Source: Syncephalastrum monosporum B8922 (lineage: Eukaryota; Mucoromycota; Mucoromycetes; Mucorales; Syncephalastraceae). Taken from it: a DNA stretch of 64,000 nt. Positions 56,601 to 64,000 of the stretch are shown piece by piece. The notes beneath the pieces were generated by a model that was not told the origin of the DNA, did not search any database, and worked only from the letters and a program-made list of their open reading frames with translations. Position 1 is the stretch's first letter, and each line of letters starts with the position of its first letter. The translations under genes were made by a program, and so were the position numbers. The DNA lies in contig JNEN01000841.1 in NCBI GenBank assembly GCA_000697355.1, forward strand, positions 62,001 to 126,000, written 5' to 3'.

Positions 56601-58002
56601 GACAACGCCTAAGCCCGCCTTCACGTTCGGCTCGCCGGCAGCGTCACCTACATCGAAAGCGTCGGAAACGACCTCGGCGGCGGCCACGGCCTCGACGCCT
56701 GCCTTCTCTTTCAGCGGATCCAAAGACAAGAGCGCCACCACACCAGCAACGTCTGTGTCTGCCCCCTCAACTTCAGGATCTTTGTTTGGCACCTCCCCAA
56801 AGACAAGCGAGACGACCTCTGGAGCAGCAACGACCTCGACGCCTGCGTTTTCGTTTGGGGCCAAGGCCTCGACGCCAAGCGCGTCGCCCGCCACACCAGC
56901 CTTCTCTGCACCCAAGTCGACGCCAGGATCCTCGTCCGCGTCGTCGGCCGCGTCCACTCCCAAATTCTCCTTTGGCGCACCGAGCACGTCGACCTCGGCC
57001 GCCAGCACAACGCCCCCATCTGCGCCCGCGCCTGCTCCTGCCGTGACAGGACCGCCACAGCCAAACGTCTTTTCGTTTGACAAGATGCTGGAAAATATGG
57101 AAAAGGTCGCTGCGCAACCGCCTACACAGATGCACGCCTCGCTGGTAACACCCGCGCTCGCAGGACTTCAGCAGAACCAGGTGGTCACGACGACCAATTT
57201 CCGCATCGACAATATCCTGCCCAGCACACGGTTCTCCGACTTACCCGAGCAGGCACAGCGAGAGCTGGATGAGTTGGACAAGTATATCCGCCAGGAGAGC
57301 CAGCGCTCGGACTTTATCGCCAAGCACGGTGCCCGCAAGCATGAGACGGCCGTGACCGAAGCCAAGATGCACACAGAAGATCTCGCACAGGTAAACATAT
57401 GGGAAAACCCGTTTCGTCAGTTCATCAGTCTCATTTTTTCCATGTATTCCAGCAAATGGCGGCGTTTACGAGTGTTCTCAAGGGTCAGATGGAGGCGATC
57501 GAATCCATGTTTGACAAGGCGGCCGAGCAACTGCGTCATGCGGCGGATGCATGCAGCATCATTGAAGCCCTGAAGCATCCCGGCGGCGGTGCGCGCTGGC
57601 TGTTTGGCTATGGCGGCGGTGATGAGTAAGTGATAAGAAAGGGGGGGGGAGGAGGGAGAGAAGGGCTCGGAGCTCATGTTTCGATTCTTTTTCACTAGCT
57701 ACTTTGTGACACTGGTGGATAACCTCAACAAGCGACTCGAGGAGTACAAGAGAACGATTTGGGTAAGTATACCATATCTCTGCTTATCTTTAAACACGCT
57801 GACATGGGCGATGCAGGAAATCGAGCGCACGACGCACTCATGGTCGACACCGTTGACCCAGTCACCCCAGGACATTGGTGTGATCATGCGACGACAGAAT
57901 GAGGCTTTCTTATGTCTTGTCAACCGGGTCGCTGCGCTTCACGAGGATGTCAAGATGGAAAAAGAGTACTATGAGCATTATCGCAAAGTATACGCCATTT
58001 AA
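53672..58002 (+). CDS. FG-repeat nucleoporin, Nup58/Nup49 type
   Basis: Five exons (53672-53676, 53772-57390, 57453-57625, 57699-57762, 57817-58002) give 1348 residues. The first coding exon is only ATGAG; it restores MSGRRSHRSKKS at the front of exon 2. Residues about 30-1130 are a Ser/Thr/Ala/Pro-rich FG domain with many FSFG, AFGS and FGAP repeats. The last ~220 residues are coiled coil: LPEQAQRELDELDKYIRQE, MAAFTSVLKGQMEAIESMF, DYFVTLVDNLNKRLEEYKR, then DIGVIMRRQNEAFLCLVNRV. This order fits the central-channel nucleoporin Nup58/Nup45 (yeast Nup49), which pairs with Nup62/Nsp1 and Nup54/Nup57. The FG part is unusually long for that subunit (yeast Nup49 is about 470 residues). The FG region also gives a long antisense open frame, which is a composition effect. 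Confidence 0.87.
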
Positions 58003-58126
58003 ATTTGCCCGATCAATTCTGAAAATAAATATATGACAAACGGTTCATAAAAAATAGTATATATTAAAACTACAAACGCAAAGAGTAAAACGGGTGAAAC
58101 TAGCTGCTTTACGTCGATTGTTGAAA

Positions 58127-61060
58127 TTACTGAAGAGTAAATTCGGACGAGTATCCATGGTGGGGTTTGACTTGCCTAGATATATATTGTCTCAAACGTC
58201 AGTGGGGGAGGGGGAGCGAGAGTCGGGTGTGTGTATAGTACGTACTTGGAAAGCGCCTTTCGGTGATCGCCAAAGTAGCCCAACCGATAGGTGCCAGCTG
58301 ACAAATAGAAAGAGATGAGTCGATACGGCATATCGCCGTTCCCGATCGATGACGTACCTGGAGTCGACTTGTCTACGACCCACTCGATGGTTGCTTTGGA
58401 TATACCCAAAAGCTTGCTTTTGTAGGCCCAGTGGAATCTAGGAGACAAAGGTAAGGTTACGTGTGCGTACTCAGCATAGTTCCTTTTCGTTCACCTGGTA
58501 TCATAATCGTCGTCGGTACGGACCACCTTCCAAGTCCCGTTGGATTGTTTCTGCTCCACCGTCAGATAGGTGCCCTCTAATCTGACGTTGTTGCGCGGGT
58601 TGCCAGCCGCAAAGGTAGCCACGATCGACATGGGTTCTCGCGTTCGTCGGTACGAGCTGCTGCCAACGTCCTTGAGCACGTCGCCAAAGCTGCGGCCAAT
58701 CGGGGGCAAATCAGGACCAAAACGAGGGGCGAGATTGAATGTTTTGGCTGTAAAGTCGGGTAGTCTCTCGGAATGCTTCACGGGTTGACCGGTCGCCAGA
58801 GCGGTCGCCAGCTCCTTGAAGACCTGAATGTAGGCCTCCAATGTGTGGGGTCCATAGGGCGTCTTTTTTTTTTGCGTGCCAGGCTTTAGAACACGAGCTC
58901 TTTTCATTAGGTCGAACTTACTGAGGCGCCTTCGTAGCGTTGCATTTGGTACTCTTCATAGGTAGCACAATAGGACTATGTGGAATTGAAGATTGCATAT
59001 TAAAGTTTGCGGTCCGTGTCCCCACTTTTGTACCACATTAATCTCTGAGTATTGCTTACCGCGTAGCCATTGGCAGGGCCCGATTGGATGACCACTGTCT
59101 CATTGTTACCCAAGCCATGTTGAATGAGCGTCTCCTTGATGGCATTGCGCAGACGACGGCCGCTCATGGTTGTCATCTCGGAGGGCACTGCAGCAATATA
59201 GACATTGCCGACCCGCACGAGCTGGACGTCAATGATACGCGGTTGCCAGTCATAAGGGATCTTGATCTCGCCGGTATCGAGCAGGATCGGCTTGGGCTGC
59301 TGGCACTCGACTTGAGCCTTGCTTGGGGCCTTGAGGACATCGGAGATGAGGTTCCAAAAGAAATTGCCGTGCGTCGTGTTCTACCGGACGCGCATTAGAC
59401 CGAGTTATTGGGAAAAATTGCTCAAATTAAAAAATTAAATGCAGCACTTTACCTGGTAAAATCCAGCTAGACCGTTTCCATCTGTCGTACCGCTCGCTAT
59501 ACATGAACAGAAAGACACAAATGCAGTAAAATAGCACATAAGGTGTATCGTGCACTTTACGTGTTAGTGTCACTTCCTATTTAGGGTAACATACGCGTCC
59601 TGTCATTTACCAAATGCATATCCCTGTTTCCCACCATCGTCATCATGGAGTTAGTTCAGAGCAACGCCATCGCAAATGAAAGCTTACCATCGCTGGGGCG
59701 CACAGAGTGATGTTGGTGCCATCCTTGCGCTGCACAACCGCCGTGCTAATGTCCCAGAACGTTTGGCGAAAGTCGATGGGACCGTCCAAAGGCAGGGCTG
59801 ACTTGTCGTTGAAAAGCTTGATTGCCATATCCGCTTGGTTCTGACCGATGATTCGGTTCGACTCGAGATCACCTTTCTGCCAGGATGGTCCCCTGGAGAG
59901 AGAGAGACAGAAAAAAAAAAAAGAAGTTACACATGGGGGGTCACACCGAATCATGCTCGAACATAAGTGCGCGCGTGTACACAGGCAGAGGAGACCTACC
60001 GGCCATAGCAGACTGAGGTACCGGGGCACTTGTGCTCACGCGTGCCATCGCATGTAATGTTGGTGCCAGTGCAGTAAGCGCCTTTCGTGTGCGGGCTTGA
60101 ATCGCCTTCGTTGGCCTGAGCAAAAGCAGCGACGAATGGACCTTTGCCGGGAAGCGCATCCGGGTTATAGTGCTTCTCGGCTGTATACGCAGCGTAGCCC
60201 TTGTTATCACCATTGACCAAATGATTGGTGTTGTTAATGGATACTGCATGCACAGCGAACCTGACATGGATATAAATATAGGTACATTTTTCTCAACCCT
60301 GCTTTAGTAGTGCATACCAGCTGACGAGACCGAGGCCCTCGCCATCGGACGACCGGAAGTTTAAGCTGGTCATTTCCTTGTCGACATCGTACTTGTATTT
60401 GGCACGTTCTTCAGCGGGATTGAGAAGGTAAGCCTGGGGCGATCGGCTAATGTTGGTGTCGAGGAGCTCGCCACGAGCGACAGTCACCGTGCCATTTTGC
60501 AGCCTGTCGTGGGCGCGGACGATGGAACGTACAATGCCCTCAACCATAGGATGAACGGTTTCCTCGATCCAACCAGAGACGGAGAGGGCGTAAAGAGCTA
60601 CATCATACTGTCAGGTACGCCATAGCGAGCTCTTGTCTTTATCACACTTACTGGGTTGAAGGTAGCCACCCATGCCATTGTGCTGATGGGTGCTGGAGAG
60701 CATGACGTTCTTCTCGGTGTAGATGTCGTTGCCATACAGGCCTTGAAGGCGCTTGATAACGCGCTTCTTGACAATGTCGCCCATGGACTGAGTATCGGTG
60801 TTGACAAAGACAAAGCGCTTGTGCTTGTCGTTTGGCTCGGCCACGATGAAGGCACGGGCGTAGATACGCTGCAAGAGACCCTTGCCGGTCTGTCCAATCT
60901 CGGCATAGCCCATGAACATGATATCGTTGACGGGGCCAGTGATATCCGCAATGCCTGTACCGACAAGGTAGTTGGCACGGGTTGACCTGGGCAAGACGCC
61001 CAGGAGGAGCAGCAAGCTAGTGACCGCCAAGTAAAAGGATTGGGTGGAGAAGATGCGCAT
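58127..61060 (-). CDS. Neutral ceramidase
   Basis: Twelve exons (61060-60652, 60597-60318, 60260-60000, 59892-59688, 59623-59611, 59496-59453, 59380-59060, 58975-58922, 58862-58495, 58437-58358, 58297-58246, 58175-58127) give 711 residues. A signal peptide opens the protein (FYLAVTSLLLLLGVLP). Family motifs follow: YLVGTGIADITGPVNDIMFM, SSTHQHNGMGGYLQ (zinc His pair), VSINNTNHLVNGDNKGY, the nucleophile loop AQANEGDSSP (Ser), and GYAFASGTTDGNGLAGFYQ. A C-terminal beta domain with AGTYRLGYFGDHRKAL follows. It hydrolyses ceramide to sphingosine and fatty acid, outside the cell or in the secretory path. One exon is 13 nt and lies between conserved residues AM and ASGTTDG. Length fits the family. 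Confidence 0.93.
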
Positions 61061-61473
61061 GTAGAAAAGAAGTACGCAAAGGAAATAAAAAGGAGAGGAA
61101 GGGTGCGATGAAACGTTTCGAAATTAAAGCAACACGTTTTAAAGAGACAGCGAAGCTCCCACGGATCGACATGGACTGTATTGGGAAAAAGTGCTGTGTA
61201 TGTGCTTTTGCAATGATCCTACCCTAAATATGTACAATTTTCCATCTACATCATCGCCTATCTGCGTAGTTATCGACGCCCATTTCATATGCTTCGTTCG
61301 GGACTGCATATAGCCGCTGCTCCTCTTCGCGACTGGATGATTTCCGGGTATATTTGGCATGGCCTCGGTCGCTGCTTGTGCTGCCATGCATATCGTTATC
61401 CTCCTTGTAGACGGGCGCGTAATTGTTTGTGGCGTGTGACAGCGGGGATCCATCATGGCTTTCAGTATTAAGA
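61061..61473. other. Intergenic region with a coding-like tail ORF
   Basis: Holds the ceramidase promoter and, on minus from about 61510 to 61251, an open frame with polar, acidic composition that lies one base out of frame with the CTR copper transporter model. Confidence 0.4.
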
Positions 61474-62007
61474 TTAGCTTCGTGCGTACACACAGACGAG
61501 CGCAAGTAGACTGATGATGGAAGGGGAAGGTGGAGGACGGAAGGCGTCTCAGCTGCTTACCTAAAGGCTGAAAAGTACTCCACCGCCAACTGGCCCGAGG
61601 TGAGCGCGACGACCTAGAAGAGTGTCAAGGAGAGATAGACGTGCTCGGACGGGAACTTACGACCATGATGAACAGACCCGTGTTGAAATACATAGTGATG
61701 AGCATGTACCACAAGCGGAGCGTCGTCGCCAGGCCGTATAAAACCGTCCTACCCACGATGGTCTTCCAATTTCTTCTTCTTTTCAGTATCTGGTCCATAT
61801 AAAGACTGATGCCACGTTCTGTCCAGCATATAACCACGATAAACAGGTACCCGCAAAACAGGTTCAGATTGCTGTCAAGTCGGAACGTGTCAAACAAGAG
61901 ATGCACGTTTTGAACCTCTTTTGCCATTCCTTGAGTGAGCCGATGCAGCCGCAGGGAGTGTTTTATCACTTACCGCTGTGAAACCACCACTTCATGACGG
62001 ATTCCAT
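61474..62007 (-). CDS. CTR-family copper transporter
   Basis: Four exons (62007-61974, 61929-61661, 61613-61561, 61510-61474) give 130 residues. The start MESVMKWWFHSG and following LLFDTFRLDS match the pre-membrane motif of Ctr proteins. Membrane helix 1 is LFCGYLFIVVICW. Helix 2 holds the copper-relay motif MxxxM (LWYMLITMYFNTG). Helix 3 runs on through LFIMVVVALTSG. CTR proteins form trimers that import Cu(I) at the plasma membrane or release it from the vacuole; the short N-terminus with few Met is closer to vacuolar Ctr6/Ctr2 types. The 3' end is uncertain: the modelled last exon gives a short tail, but an alternative frame one base off encodes about 80 polar residues. Confidence 0.78.
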
Positions 62008-62516
62008 GGTGGATGGCGGCGGAAGAAAGGGGGCGATGGCGCAGGTACAAGTGGAGAAAGCAGGAAAGGAGGAGCAGAAAAAATGAAAGGTGGGCAAGAA
62101 CGCGGGTCGGCTGGCTGTGTGCTTGCGAACGTGCGTGTCACAAGCCAAGCGTGTTGACGGATGAAGTTTTGCCGATGCCAGAAAGAACTACACGAAGTGC
62201 AGGAAGCAATATTGAGAAAGTTCAGCGAGTCTCCCTAACTTTCTTTTTTTTTTCCTTCCCATTGCGTTGCTTTTTTGTTTCCACTACTTGTAAACACGCA
62301 TACACAGTGTTTGTTGAGCCATTCGACGTCATTCCTTCCGAGTGACACAACGCCCGTCCAGCTCTGGGATCGCTGCCCGTCATTTTTTAATTTCTCTGGT
62401 GGGAAGTCACCACTCTCTCTCTCTCTCTCTCTTGCTCAGCACCGGCTTTCGCAGTGATCATTTCTGGCCAGTACAGGCCGAGCACTTGTGATATTTCAGC
62501 CGAGAGGAACTAGGCT
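62008..62516. other. Intergenic region with (CT)n repeat
   Basis: About 0.5 kb upstream of the CTR gene and downstream of the LRR gene. A (CT)n run lies at 62412-62432. No coding pattern seen. Confidence 0.45.
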
Positions 62517-64000
62517 TTATTGTTGTTTAGTATCATCAGCCGGAGGGTCGCTTGCCGCCGACTGCTGTTTGGCAAAGACAGCGCCTTCTTCCATATCCTT
62601 TTCCTTGCGTCGTTCCTCGAGACCAGGCGACGGGTGCCGAGGAGGTATCAAGTCGTCCTCGTCCTCGTCTACATCGCCAATCTCAAAAGAAGTCGATGGC
62701 GGCTCGTTCTCGCCTGGTGTAGGCGACAGAGCGTCCGGCCTTGTCGTCTGTTCTGATAGTGTCGGCGTGGTCGTCTTGGCAGGAGCGGGCGGGAAAAGCT
62801 GCTTGTAGAGGGCTAGGCTTTCCGTCAAGCGGTCATTGAGACTAAGCAACAGTCCTGCAAAGAGTATGCAATCAGATCACCCTCGCTTCTTCAAAACACG
62901 CCTTATAAAAACACTTACCTAACTGATCCGCATCCGTCACCTGATGGATAAAGGAACTGATGGCGTTTTGCGACTTGCGGCACTGCCGGTATACTTGCTA
63001 AATTAGAGGAAGAGAGTAGGAGAATCAGCTCATCTGTTCCTTGCTCTAGCTCTCCCATACCGCCGCATCACCCCACTCACCTTTAGCGCATCATCTGGGC
63101 CCTGCTCAGAATCTACCACATCGTCTCGTGACTCTGTCTCGGCCGATAGCATTTCCTCGAACAGGAGAACCTGGCCTGTCGCTACGTCGACTGTCTCCGG
63201 GTCGACGAGCACCCGTTTGGGCTTCGGCTGCGGTTCAGGCTCGTGTATCCGCACGCTGTCGATGGACGCATTCGACGACCGGATTGAGGACGCCGTGCTC
63301 TTGCCACCCGTGACAGCAGCCAGACGCTCCTGCAGCGTCAGACGCGCTGTGGCCTGGGTTGTCGACACGACGGTATTGGGGTCCATGGAGCTTTGTGAAC
63401 CGGTACGGCGCATGTCAGCACCACGAGGAGGGGTGGCGCTTGCCTGGGCGTTGTGTGTACAAGCAGCCATGATATCACTCTGGACCTTGGCCATATCACG
63501 GTCGTTTTGTGGGATATTGACATCGAGGAATGTCAACGTCTGGTTGATACGCATGGATGCAGAGAGAGCCATGAGACCGGCAAGGTCAATGTCTGTGTTC
63601 CTTGACAGGTCAAGACGCAGCAAGGATTGGTTTTCAGGAAGGCATTCGGCCATCGCGATGGCAGCTAGGGTTGTATGTCAGCCGCTGTCCTTTCTTAAAA
63701 TCTAACCCACGACGTACCTTCAGGTCCCAGCCCTGTTGCCGCCAGATTCAATTCTTGCAGCGAGCGATTGATGTATAATGCCTGCTTCAAGGCCAGCACC
63801 TACAAACACATATCAGATATTGTCTCCCGCACCCTTTTCGTACTTACTCCTTCATTAGTGGGTTGATTAAGTGGGTTTATACTGATGTCTAATTTTACAA
63901 GGGATTGGTTGTATTTCTATACGCTCAGATATAAGCACGGTGTCCCTCACACCTTTTTGAATTGCATTTTCCCCACTTACCATGGCTTCGCCCACCAGAG
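62517..64000 (-). CDS. PPP1R37-like leucine-rich repeat protein, 3' part
   Basis: Six exon pieces on minus (64000-63981, 63916-63848, 63799-63718, 63664-63081, 62997-62919, 62854-62517); the gene continues beyond the window. The visible N-terminal part consists of LRRs of the ribonuclease-inhibitor type: YNQSLVKLDISINPL, NRSLQELNLAATGLGPE, NQSLLRLDLSRNTDIDLAGL and MRINQTLTFLDV. The sequence AGLMALSASMRINQTL closely follows a repeat of PPP1R37, a protein phosphatase 1 regulatory subunit. After the LRRs come Ser/Pro/Glu-rich linkers, a helical stretch (QVYRQCRKSQNAISSF) and an acidic tail. No RVxF docking motif was noted in the visible part. Family call is moderate. Confidence 0.72.

Noticed and set aside
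53916..57083. 1055-codon antisense open frame opposite the nucleoporin FG region
   Set aside because: It is the reverse reading of a repetitive, GC-rich FG domain. Its product is a monotonous Ala/Gly/Asp/Pro string without domains, and the plus strand has the real splice pattern and coiled-coil end.
1..64000. tRNA or rRNA genes, transposons, CRISPR arrays
   Set aside because: No plausible tRNA T-arm/acceptor pairs, transposase or reverse-transcriptase motifs, terminal repeats or regular spacer arrays were noticed by eye. A tRNAscan and repeat search would be decisive.

Overview
The window is nuclear DNA of a filamentous fungus. Most genes are split by many very short introns (mostly 46-110 nt, GT-AG with a few GC-AG). 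Fungal hallmark genes are present: an ERMES subunit (Mdm34), Mgm101, the vacuolar protease Pff1, a fused trehalose-phosphate synthase/phosphatase, a Mga2/Spt23-type TIG factor and a fungal-type homeobox factor. The Gln/Ser-rich low-complexity tracts, the mix of intron-dense and intronless genes and the gene set fit an early-diverging lineage, most likely Mucoromycota (Mucorales-like). That placement is inference from gene content, not from a search. No rRNA, tRNA, CRISPR, transposon or plasmid feature was seen.

Layout. 0-6.5 kb holds the 3' end of a LETM1/Mdm38 gene, then ADA2, CWC22 and MDM34, all on plus. 6.7-14.2 kb has a small spliced membrane-protein gene, a homeobox gene and a PH-domain gene, all on minus, with about 3.5 kb of gene-free DNA upstream of the homeobox gene. 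14.2-18.8 kb is gene-poor but carries a tandem array of CRE-like and CCAAT-box modules directly upstream of a short, heavily spliced unit. 18.8-30.2 kb has a 20-exon cullin-4, an ASCC1-like gene (minus), a flavin-reductase fusion, PFF1 and LST8. 30.3-35.1 kb holds PIG-H, a C2H2 zinc-finger protein and an Spt23/Mga2-like gene, all on minus. 35-39 kb is gene-poor, with one possible secreted-protein gene. 39.2-46.1 kb has EMC6 and an arrestin-like adaptor (minus), MGM101 and a small secreted acidic protein (plus), and an F-box protein (minus). 47.3-52.8 kb has a trehalose-phosphatase-type protein (plus), then MAP1 and an EFM6-like methyltransferase (minus). 53.7-64 kb has a large FG nucleoporin (plus), then neutral ceramidase, a CTR copper transporter and a PPP1R37-like LRR protein cut by the window end (all minus).

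The genes are housekeeping and regulatory and do not form one pathway cluster. Themes that recur are mitochondrial maintenance (LETM1, Mdm34, Mgm101), membrane and lipid biology (Mdm34, PIG-H, EMC6, ceramidase, Spt23-like), TOR and ubiquitin signalling (LST8, CUL4, F-box, arrestin) and gene expression (ADA2, CWC22, ASCC1, nucleoporin).

The most noteworthy observations are four GC-AG introns that all start GCAAGT and so carry a frame-breaking GT four bases downstream, a flavin-reductase domain fused to a second conserved domain in an intronless gene, a three-unit CRE/CCAAT array in front of an unrecognised spliced unit, an Spt23/Mga2 homologue lacking ankyrin repeats and membrane anchor, and coding micro-exons of 5, 11 and 13 nt.
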